A stretch of 64,000 nucleotides of DNA from Chondrosia reniformis (taxonomy: Eukaryota; Porifera; Demospongiae; Chondrillida; Chondrillidae). The notes under the pieces were generated by a model. That model was not told where the DNA came from. It searched no databases and was given only the letters and a program-made list of their open reading frames with translations. Position numbers and translations under genes: made by a program. Shown here piece by piece: positions 24,862-35,534 of the stretch (its first letter is position 1; each line of letters begins with the position of its first letter). The DNA lies in NCBI GenBank assembly GCA_947172415.1, contig OX359193.1, positions 3,714,501-3,778,500 on the forward strand, written 5' to 3'.

Positions 24862-25830
24862 TGCAACTAGTACATACTACTAGTTACTTGTACATACAAC
24901 TAGTATATACAACTAGTACATACAACTAGTACATACAACTAGTACATACAACTAGTAACTAAAAGTAGTAAATATTACTAGTACATACAACATAGTACAT
25001 TCAATTAGAACATACAACTACTACATACAATTGAGTACATACAACAACTAGTAAATATAAGTAGTACTAGTACATACAACTAGTAAATACAACTAGCACA
25101 TACAAACTAGTAACAAGTACATACAACAAGTTCCTACAACCAGTAAATATAGCTGGTACACACAACTAGTATCTACAACAAGTAAATATACCGAATAATT
25201 GTTGTATGTACCAGTTGTATGTAGAACTACATACCACTGGTACATAAAACAATTACATCCAACTAGTAACAAGAACATACAAAAAGTACATTCAACTACT
25301 ACACACAATTGAGTACATACAGCTAGTAAATAAAACTAGTACTAGTACTTACAACTAGTACATAAAACTAGTACATACAACTAGTACATACATACAATTA
25401 GTATACATACAACTCGTACATACAACTAGTGCATACAACTAGTTGATAGAACTAGTACATACAACTAGTACATAAAACAAGTACATAAAACTAGTAGGTA
25501 CAATTAAAACATACAGCCACTATATTAAATTGAGTACACAACTGCTACCTACAACTAGTAAATATAACTAGCACTAGTACATACAACTAGTACATACAAC
25601 TAGTATATACAACTGTACATACAACTAGTACGTAAATTAGTACATACAGCTACTACCTACCACTCTTAACGAGTTCATACAACAAGTACATGCAACTACT
25701 ACATTCAAATGGGTACATAAAACTAGTACCTACTACTAGTAAATATAACCAGTACTAGTACATACAACTAGTATATACAACTAGTTACTATATAGTATAT
25801 TCAACTAGTACAAATAACTAGGCAGTTAAA
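24862..25830. repeat. Minisatellite block 1, unit CTAGTACATACAA (13 bp)
   Basis: Tandem and near-tandem copies of the 13-bp unit appear with frequent point changes (TACATA/AACATA, CTAG/TTAG, gaps of 1-6 bp). The unit contains the hexamer ACTAGT across each junction. Its edge at about 25,830 is the insertion point of a non-LTR retrotransposon. Confidence 0.95.
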
Positions 25831-25834
25831 TAAA

Positions 25835-28032
25835 TATATAATAAATAGGCAGTTTCCAAAGAAGTGCCTATTTACTCCACCTAGAGGCGGAAAGCGCTGG
25901 AACCTGGCATCCTTGGTAAACAACCAAGTTCTCCAGGAGTCACACAGCATTCAAATCGAGGCTCAAAACCCTCAGCTCAGTCGACGCCCAGGTAGACCCA
26001 AAGCTAGCAACAAAGCACCCATTGACTTGCTTGCTGCCAGAGTTTCAGGTAAGTTGGAAGAAGGCGACTACAGGGGAGCTGTAAGGCTAGCCTGCAGTGA
26101 AGATGTAATTGCTGAGCACAACGGAGAAACACTGGAGGCCCTTAAGGATAAACACCCCCTTGCCCATCCTGGCTCTCAGATACCTGACCTGAGCTGCAAT
26201 GCCACTTTGCAATTCCCAATCAACTCGCAGGTAATTTTGAAGGCGATCACATCAAACCCAAATGGCTCAGGAGGTGGTCCGGATGGCCACCTATATGTCC
26301 ACTCTTCTTCGGTGCTAATCTCACTGCCCTGACAAAGAAAAGCGGTGGGATTCGCCCCATTGCCGTTGGCTGCACCCTCAGAAGACTTGCCGCAAAATGC
26401 GCTTGTCTTCATGCTTTGGAGTCCACCCCAGCCTTGCTGTACCCACATCAATTGGGTTTTGGTGTCCCAGGAGGAGCTGATGCAGCCGTCCATGCTGCCC
26501 GCATCTATCTATCGCAAATGCCTAACAACAAGGCTCTCCTCAAAGTGGATTTTAGGAATGCTTTCAAAACTGGGCACTATATGTTCTCTACCTTTGAAGA
26601 CCTAGTTTTTGTGGATCCCAAAGATGCCACCCTGTTGGGCTCCCCTCTAGGTCCCAATTCCCTGATTGATTGCCTTCACAGTCAAATCATTCAGTTGAGG
26701 TTGGTTGGAGAACGTCTTTGCCATCTCGAAACCCATGACGCCATTACCATCCTACGTCACTCACTTGCAATCCCGAAACTTCTCCACCTACTCAGGACAT
26801 CGCCAGTTTTTTCTTCACCTCTTTTGGTATCCTGGGATGAGTTACTCTTGTCTGTTTAGGTCAGAATCACAAACATTGATTTGAGACTGGGAGATCCATC
26901 CTGGTTACAGACATCACTTCCAGTCTCATCTGGTGGTCTAGGGCTTAGGAACGCCTCGCATCTTGCACCCTCTGCTTTTTTGGCCTCTGCTGATGGAGCT
27001 TCCGCCCTGTTACAGAAACTACTTCCACCACACCTACCATCCTCACCCTACAGAGATAGAGAGACTGCTCTATCCACTTGGAAACGTGGCCTACCGGAAG
27101 ACACACCCCTGCCCCCTTGCAGTTTACATGGCCGTCGGAAGTCATGGGACCAACCCAGAGTTGAACAGCTTTACCTATCCCTCCTGTCCAACTGTGACAA
27201 TGACATATCTAGGGCCCGTCTTCTTGCAGCTGCCTCAAAGCACTCTGGAGCTTGGCTTAATTCCCCTCCAGTCTCCTCCCTTGGTCTGTGAATGTCCAAC
27301 GAAGCTATTCACATAGCTGTGGACCTACGGGTGGGAGCTGCCATCTGTCATCCTCACAAATGCGAGTTTTGTGGCAGGGAGGTCGACCAGCTTGGCCATC
27401 ACGGTTTATCATGCAGATACAGTCAGGGCCGCCTTGCTCGACACAATGCGTTTAACAGCCTCATCCATTGCTCCTTGGCTGCAGCAAAGATTCCTTCCCG
27501 CCTGGAGCCATCTGGTCTCCACCGCTCAGATGGCAAACGCCCAGACGGTGTCACCATGACCCCATGGTCAGAAGGCAAGTTCCTTGTCTGGGACGCCACT
27601 TGTGTCGACACCTTTTGTGAGTCCCACAAGCACAAGTGTGCCTCAGAGTGTGGAGCAGCTGCAGCACATGCTGAAGGAGAAAAGGCCGGCAAGTACTCCA
27701 GCCTTGACCATGCCTACTCCTTCCAGCCCATTGCGATTGAGACTTCAGCCTCAGTTGGCTCCAGCACCATGTCTTTCCTGAGGGCTCTTGGCCATCGTTT
27801 AAAGACGACCACAGGAGAGCCTCAGTCTACTGCATTTCTAATGCAAAGGCTCTCTGTAGCCATCCAGACTGGGAATGCCATCTCAGTGTTGGGCTCCCTC
27901 GGACCAACCTCTTGACTTTGACTTTATTTTATTTTATAAGTAAACGTGTTATAAGATCACTTTTCATGTATAATTATTTAATGTTTGTGTATCCTGTATT
28001 ATTCCATCTAGTATTTTATTGTATATGGACAC
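25835..28032 (+). mobile_element. Non-LTR retrotransposon with REL-type C-terminus, inserted in the minisatellite
   Basis: The insert is GC-richer than its surroundings and lies between two minisatellite blocks. It starts near a short direct repeat (AGGCAGTT at about 25,832 and 25,864) and ends at an (AAT)n tract. It holds the disrupted ORF described separately. Together with the later 35-39 kb element it shows that this repeat array has received REL-type retrotransposons at least twice. Confidence 0.75.
25880..27915 (+). pseudogene. Reverse transcriptase/endonuclease ORF with palm deletion
   Basis: The N-terminal part has a basic AT-hook-like RRPGRPK and runs to GGGPDG, then shifts frame near 26,300. 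The RT fingers follow (LTALTKKSGGIRPIAVG, KVDFRNAFK). The sequence then jumps from the first catalytic block straight to DATLLGSPLGP, so the palm segment carrying the polymerase Asp pair is missing. A stop at 26,857 and a frame change near 27,290 follow. The C-terminus (27,292-27,915) has CEFCGREV...HHGLSC zinc-knuckle residues, then KRPDGVT and LVWDATCVD, consistent with the PD-(D/E)XK restriction-like endonuclease of R2/NeSL-type elements. It is not functional as read. Confidence 0.8.
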
Positions 28033-28221
<189 letters not shown>

Positions 28222-28226
28222 ATATA

Positions 28227-28947
28227 ACTAGTCCTTACAACTAGTACATATAACCAGTACCTACAATTAGTACGTTCAACCAGTAACTAGTTCATACAAC
28301 TAGTACAAACAACTAGTACATACAACCAGTTTATATAACTAGTACATACAACTAGTACATACATCTAGTATCTAATACAAATAAGTAGTACCTACCTAGT
28401 ACCTAGTTTAACTAGTACTAGAACCTACAACTTGTACATACATATATATATTACTAGTACATACAACTTGTACATACAACTACTGCATACAATTAGTACA
28501 TACAACTATTAAACATAGCTAGTACTAGTACATACAACTAGTTCATACAACTAGTAAACATAGCTATTACTAGTACATACAAATAGTTCATACAACTAGT
28601 AAACATAGCTAGTATATACAACTAGTCCATACAACTATATAGTACATAAAACTAGTACATACAACTAGTACATACAATTATTACCTAAAACTAGTTAATA
28701 TAACTAGTACTAGTACTTAAAACTAGTTCATACAACTAGTTAATATAACTAGTACGTACAACTAGTATATACAACTAGTACAAACAACTAGTACATAAAA
28801 CTAGTACATACAACTAGTACATACATCTAGTATCAAATACATATAACTAGTACCTTCCTAGTACCTAGTTTAACTAGTACTAGAACCTACAACTAGTACA
28901 TACACATATATATTACTAGTACATACAACTAGTACACACAACTAATA
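28227..28947. repeat. Minisatellite block 2, 13-bp unit
   Basis: Continuation of the CTAGTACATACAA array. It includes internal duplications, for example the phrase around TAACTAGTACTAGAACCTAC at about 28,409 and 28,870. Confidence 0.95.
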
Positions 28948-29765
28948 CAAGGAGAAGATCTAAAGAAAGATCTCAACCACATTGTAGATGCCTTTATTAC
29001 CAATGGCTATCCCAGTGGACTTGTGAAGAGGACTTTACACAAAAGTAAAGGCAACAGACAACCTGAGTAGGAAATGGATGAACAAGAGAGGATGCTGTTC
29101 CTACCTTACATTAAAGGCATCAGTGAAACTCTCCATAGGAACTGCAGACCTCTAAAAGTCAGTATAGTACACAAGGTTCCCACCACTTTGCGTTCCCTAC
29201 TGACCAGAGTTAAGCCACCAACCCCCAAGGACCAGGTGAGACTGGAGTCATTTACCAGATCCTTTGTGAGTGTGGAGATGACTACAATAGGGAACCTCAA
29301 AGACCTTAAATGAAAGGCTGAAGAAACACCAACGGGCTGTAAGAAGAATGGACAACAACAACTCAGTTGAGAGACACTGAACACAACATCTCTTGGGAAA
29401 ATGCCAAAATTATGCTGAAAGAAGATAACAAGATAAAAAGAAAGATAAAAGAGGCAATCAAGATTAACACCCTTCCCTGTTTCAATATGGACCAAGGAAT
29501 CTATTTGGATTCTATCTGGAATGACTTTATTTAATTAACATTTGTAATTCATTTTTATCCTCATTAAATATTCGGCACACTTTTTCATTACATCATTTTT
29601 CACACCTGCCAACCAACTTCTTTTTAAACACCAACCTTTCTTCATTTTTTCATATTGTTGATGAAGACCTACAGGTTGAAACGTTCTATTTCAAATATTT
29701 AATGTTGCTGTTCCTCAATAAACTTCTTATATCATTATGATAACGACAAATAAACCTTATCACTT
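28948..29765 (+). mobile_element. 3' end of a Penelope-like element
   Basis: The coding relic reads LPYIKGISETLHRNCRPL and TTLRSLLTRVKPPTPKDQ, the conserved linker before the GIY-YIG endonuclease of Penelope-like elements. After a frame change near 29,237 the GIY-YIG start appears as GVIYQILCECGDDYNRE; the usual YIG is degenerate. The C-terminal tail (ISWENAKIM ... GIYLDSIWNDFI) ends at a TAA at 29,532-29,534. A 3' untranslated region containing a hammerhead-like core follows. The polymerase half is absent. The flanks are minisatellite on both sides. Confidence 0.8.
29657..29685 (+). ncRNA. Hammerhead-ribozyme-like core in the Penelope 3' region
   Basis: The sequence reads TTGATGA, then a small hairpin with GACC/GGTT arms around a TACA loop, then GAAAC. 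This is the hammerhead core order (CUGANGA, stem II, GAAA), except that the first base of the box is T rather than C. Hammerhead motifs in Penelope-like elements are established knowledge. The C-to-T change makes activity doubtful here. Confidence 0.55.
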
Positions 29766-30323
29766 CATATATTACTACATACAACAAGTACAAAAAAGAA
29801 TTTCATATAACTACTACATACAATTAGTACATACAAATAGTACTACAACTAGTACATACAACTAGTACATACAACTAGTACATACAACTAGTACAAACAA
29901 TGAGTACGTACAAGTAGTAAATATAACAAGTACTAGTGCAAAAAAACTGGTAAAGTATATACAAATAATACATACAACTAGTGCATTCAATTAGTATCTC
30001 CAACTAGTACATAGAACTAGTACCTACAACTACTACATATAATTGGTACCTACAACTAGTAAATAGTACCAGTACTAGTAGATACAACTGGTAAAGTACA
30101 TACTATTAATACATATAACTAGTACATACAACTAGTACATCCAACTAGTACCCACATCTAATAAATATAATTAGTACTACTACATTCAACTAGTACATAC
30201 AATTAGTACATACAATTAGTAATTAGTACATACAGCTAGTACATGGAACTAGTACATACAACTAGTACACACAACTAGTACACACAACTAGTTCATACAA
30301 CTAGAACATACAACTAGTACGCA

Positions 30324-30475
30324 GAACTATCTTTGGGATGGTACATTCTTGGACGTTTGAGCGTTTAGAAACGCAGTTGGTTTTCGATTCTTCATCAAAC
30401 GTTTCGACCCTGGGGTTCTTCCTCAGTGACTGATAGTTGAGTGGAAGAAGGATGTACCATCCCAAAGATAAGTTC
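30324..30475 (-). mobile_element. 152-bp inverted-repeat element with hammerhead-like core, copy 1
   Basis: Terminal inverted repeats of about 27 bp: GAACTATCTTTGGGATGGTA on the left and its complement TACCATCCCAAAGATAAGTTC on the right. On the minus strand the centre reads CTGAGGA, a stem with ACCC/GGGT arms, then GAAACG, matching hammerhead core order with one substitution (CTGAGGA for CTGATGA). A small palindrome GCGTTTAGAAACGC lies beside it. The inverted repeats would extend stem I. It may be a retrozyme-like or Penelope-derived non-autonomous element. Confidence 0.65.
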
Positions 30476-31497
30476 GACGGAAATCTTATTCTATTACACA
30501 CAACTAGTACATTCAACTAGTACATACAACAAGTACAAACAAGAATTTCATATAACTACTACATACAATTAGTACATACAAATAGTACTACAACTAGTAC
30601 ATACAACTAGTACATAATTAGTATATAAAATAGTACATATACCTAGAACACTCAACTAATACATGTAACTAGTTCATACAACTAGTACATACAACTAGTA
30701 CACACAACTAGTACATACAACTAGTACATACAACTAGTACAAACAATGAGTACGTACAAGTAGTAAATATAACAAGTACTAGTGCAAAAAAACTGGTAAA
30801 GTATATACAAATAATACATACAACTAGTGCATTCAATTAGTATCTCCAACTAGTACATAGAACTAGTACCTACAACTATTACATATAATTGGTACCTACA
30901 ACTAGTAAATAGTACTAGTACTAGTAGATACAACTGGTAAAGTACATACTATTAATACATATAACTAGTACATACAACTAGTACATCCAACTAGTACCCA
31001 CATCTAATAAAAAAACTACATTCAACTAGTACATACAATTAGTACATACAATTAGTAATTAGTACATAAAACTAGTACAAACAATGAGTACGTACAAGTA
31101 GTAAATATAACAAGTACTAGTGCAAAAAAACTGGTAAAGTATATACAAATAATACATACAACTAGTGCATTCAATTAGTATCTCCAACTAGTACATAGAA
31201 CTAGTACCTACAACTACTACATATAATTGGTACCTACAGCTAGTAAATAGTACTAGTACTAGTAGATACAACTGGTAAAGTACATACTATTAATACATAT
31301 AACTAGTACATACAACTAGTACATCCAACTAGTACCCACATCTAATAAAAAAACTACATTCAACTAGTACATACAATTAGTACATACAATTAGTAATTAG
31401 TACATACAGCTAGTACATGGAACTAGTACATACAACTAGTATATACAACTAGTACACACAACTAGTTCATAAAACTAGAACATACAACTAGTACACA

Positions 31498-31649
31498 GAA
31501 CTATCTTTGGGATGGTACATCCTTGGACGTTTGAGCGTTTAGAAACGCAGTTGGTTTTCGATTCTTCGTCAAACGTTTCGACCCTGGGGGTCTTCCTCAG
31601 TGACGGATAGTTGAGTGGAAGAAGGATGTACCATCCCCAAGATAAGTTC
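31498..31649 (-). mobile_element. 152-bp inverted-repeat element with hammerhead-like core, copy 2
   Basis: Nearly identical to the copy 1,174 bp upstream. Stem II here is perfect (GACCC/GGGTC around CCA), with CTGAGGA before and GAAACG after. Because flanking minisatellite text is duplicated too, this copy arose by segmental duplication, not by a second insertion. Confidence 0.65.
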
Positions 31650-32811
31650 GACGGAAATCTTATTCTATTACACACAACTAGTACATTCAACTAGTACATA
31701 CAACAAGTACAAACAAGAATTTCATATAACTACTACATACAATTAGTACATACAAATAGTACTACAACTAGTACATACAACTAGTACATAACTAGTATAT
31801 AAAATAGTACATATACCTAGAACACTCAACTAATACATGTAACTAGTACATTCCACTAGTTCATACAATTAGTACATACAACTAATACATACAACTAGTA
31901 CAATCAACTAGCACATACAACTAGGACATATGACTAGAATATACACAAAAAACAAGTACCTATAAATAGTACATACACCAAGTACATAGAACTAGTACAT
32001 TAAACTAGAACCACAACTAGTACATAGAACTATTATATACAACTTCTACATACAACTAGTACTACAACTGGTACATAGAACAGGAACATTTCACTAGTTC
32101 ATACAACTAGTACTGAAACTAGTACATACAACTAAAACATACAACTAGTAAATACAACTAGTACATACAACTTGTACATTAAAGTAGATTTACAACTAGT
32201 ACATAGAACTATTACATACAATTAGTAAATACATCTAGTACATACAACTAGGACAAACAACTAGTACTACACCTACTACATACACATAATACATACAACT
32301 ATTACATACAACTACTACATACAACTAGTACTTACAATTACATTGAACTTGCACAAAAAACTAGTACATATAACTAGTACATATAACCATTACATACAAT
32401 TAGAACATACATCTAGTACATACAACTAGTAAATAAAACTATATAGTGCGTACAACTAGTACATATAACTAGTACACACAACCATTACATATAACTGGTA
32501 CATACACATAAAATTAGTAAATATAAATAGTACATACACATAGTACCTTCGGTTAGTAAATAGAACTGCTTCATACAAATAGGACATACAACTAGTTGGT
32601 GCAATAAGAACATACAACTACTACTTACAAGAAGTACATACAACTAGTACCATCAAACCAGTAAATATAACTAGTACTAGTTCATACAAGTAGTCCATAC
32701 AACTAGTACATCCAACTAGCGGCGAGTACAAACACCTAGTATATACAACTAGTCCATACAACTAGTACATACAATTAGTACATGCAAATAGTACATACAA
32801 ATGTGACTATC

Positions 32812-33269
32812 CATGCGTATGCAATGGAAATTGCGTAGTACTAGCGAATGGTGCAATCAGAAATGTCATAGCTGTTACGGATCCGAAGTTACGGCACTTT
32901 GAAACAGAACCGTTGCCAAATGTAATATGTAAAACAGCTTTACTTCCGTTCAGTTAATAAAATGCTGATGTCATTGATTACACAATCTGAAGCAAATCAA
33001 CTCAAAACTATTGAAAGATAATGATATTCACCGTTCCGTATATAGAACAAAATGGCGTATTTCCGGTAGCTTCTATTTAATAAGATCGGATTTATCGCAC
33101 AAAGAAGACCAAAATAACGACAGCAAAATTGGGAAGGTTAGAGCAACGAATATTTAATGATATTAAAAAAAATTGCAATTTTGACTATTTTGCCACAACG
33201 TTTTTGAAACGTCGGGATTTAACATAAAGCCACAGCACGAACATGCCCCTTTTCGCATGGACGGGCACA
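32812..33269. mobile_element. 458-bp TIR MITE in the minisatellite
   Basis: The non-repetitive insert begins TGTGACTATCCATGCG and ends CGCATGGACGGGCACA, imperfect inverted repeats of 16 bp. Minisatellite text resumes directly on both sides. No coding capacity is seen. A target duplication is not certain (flanking A/AA only), so the superfamily is not assigned. Confidence 0.6.
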
Positions 33270-35262
33270 AATAGTACATACAACTAGTACATACAAATAG
33301 TACATAAAACTAGTACATACAAATAGTACATACAACTAGTTCATACAATTAGAACATACAACTACAACATACAACTAGTACATACAACTAGTAACTACAA
33401 CTAGTAAATATAACTAGTGCTCGTTCATACAACTAGTGCATACAACTAGTGCATGCAACTAGTATCGAGTACATACAACTACTATATAAAACTAGTACAT
33501 ACAACTAGTGTATAAAATTAGTTCATACAAACAGTTCATACAACTAGTTCATATAATTAGTACATACAACTAGTACATACAACTATTTCATACAACTAGT
33601 ACATCCAAATAATACAAACAACTAGTGCATATAATTAGTATATACAACCATTACATACAATTAGAACATACATCTAGTACATATCACTAGTAAACGAAAT
33701 TACTATATACAAATAGTACTAAAACCTAGTACATACAACTAGTACATACAACTAGTACATACCTGTAGTACATACAACTAGTATATATAACTAGTACACA
33801 CAACCATTACATATAACTGGTACATACACATAAAATTAGTGAATATATAAATAGTACATACACAAAGTACATTCGGTTAGTAAATACAACTGCTTCATAC
33901 AAATAGGACATACGACTAGTACTACTAGTAGTACATAGATCTAGCGCATAGAATGAGTTCATAAAACTAGTATACACAACTACTACATATAACAAGTACA
34001 TATAAATGGTACATACACATAGTACATGCAACTAGTACATACAACTAGTATATACAACTAGTACATAAAACTAGTACATAAAACTGATATATACAACTAG
34101 GACATACAACTAGTAGATACAACTAGTACGTATAACTAGTACACACAACCACTATATATAACTAGTACATACACATATAACTACTAAATATAAATGGTAC
34201 ATACACCTTGTATCTACAACTAGTACATACAACTAGTACATACAACTAGTATATACAACTAGTTCATACAACTATTTCATACAATTAGCACATACAACTA
34301 CTACATACAACTAGTTCTTACAACTATTAAATATAACTAGTTCTAGTACATATAATTAGTGCATACAACTAGTACCTGTAAATACGAACGAGTACATACA
34401 GCTAGCAAATACAACTAGTACCTACAACTAGTACATACAACTAGTTCATAAAACTAGCACATACAATTAGTACATACAACTAGTATATATAATTAATACA
34501 CACAACTACTACATATGATTCGTACTTACACATATGACTAGTACATATAAATAGTACATACACCTAGTACATACAATTAGTACAAACAACTAGTACACAC
34601 AACTAGCACATACATCTAGACCATAGAACGAGTAACTAGTACATACAACTAGTACATACACCTAGTATATACAACTAGTATCTAGGAGATACAACTAGTA
34701 CATCCCTAGGACCTAGTTTAACTAGTACTGGAACCTGAACCTAGTACATACAACTTGTACATACATTTAATATATATAATTAGTACACCCAACTACTATA
34801 TATAACTAGTACATACACATATAAATAGTACACACACCTAGTACATACAACTAGTACCTACAGCTAGTACATAAAATCAGTGCTAGTGCATACAACTAGT
34901 ACAAACAACTAGTACATACATTTAGAATATACACAGAGTACATCCAACGAGTCCATACAACTAGTACTACAAATAGTACATAGAACTAGTACATAAAACG
35001 AGTACATAAAACTAGTACATACAACTCGTACATACAACTAGTACATAAATCTACAAACTAGTACATACAACTAGTTCATAGAACTAGTACATATAACTAG
35101 TATATACAACTAGTACATACAATTAGTTCATTTAACGAGTACGTAAAACTTGTACAGATTACTAGAAACTAGTACATCTAACTAGTATATTGAACGATTA
35201 CATACAACTATTACACACAACTAGAACATACAACTAGTACATATAACCAGTACACACAACTA
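33270..35262. repeat. Minisatellite block 4, 13-bp unit
   Basis: Continuation of the CTAGTACATACAA array with more degenerate copies and variants such as ATTAGTACATACAA and ACATATAACTAGT. It ends at the 3' side of the minus-strand retrotransposon. Confidence 0.95.
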
Positions 35263-35534
35263 CTTTAGAAACAAAAGCCTTAACGGAGAACCTTCTTATT
35301 TCTTGCCTTAGTTTACTAAGGCAGGGAGTATCTGGCTTGTACAACCCTCGGTTAGCTATGTTTCCCATTTTTGGGTTTTTAGCCAGAAGCCTCGGTTTTG
35401 CCTCCTTCCGGCAGCAGCAGACAGGTGCACATCCGGCCAAAGTTGACCGTCATAATAGGAGGGAGTACCTCCGTTCACCAATCCACCACTGCCTTCCAGA
35501 GGTCGACAGGCAAGGACTGGGACAGGACTACATA

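Larger units (their letters stand above)
29766..32811. repeat. Minisatellite block 3 with higher-order duplication
   Basis: Tandem 13-bp units contain a longer duplicated phrase (ACAAACAATGAGTACG and following text) at 29,893, 30,739 and 31,077, spacings of 846 and 338 bp. A 152-bp hammerhead-like inverted-repeat element is duplicated with it at 30,324 and 31,498. Confidence 0.9.

Noticed and set aside
25093..25308. Open frames inside the minisatellite (also at 33,807-34,031)
   Set aside because: The unit is 13 bp, so frames drift between copies; these are chance open stretches of repeat DNA.
30301..30516. 71-codon minus-strand frame (also 31,475-31,690)
   Set aside because: It is the translation of the inverted-repeat, hammerhead-like element; the inverted repeats and ribozyme core explain the conservation between copies.
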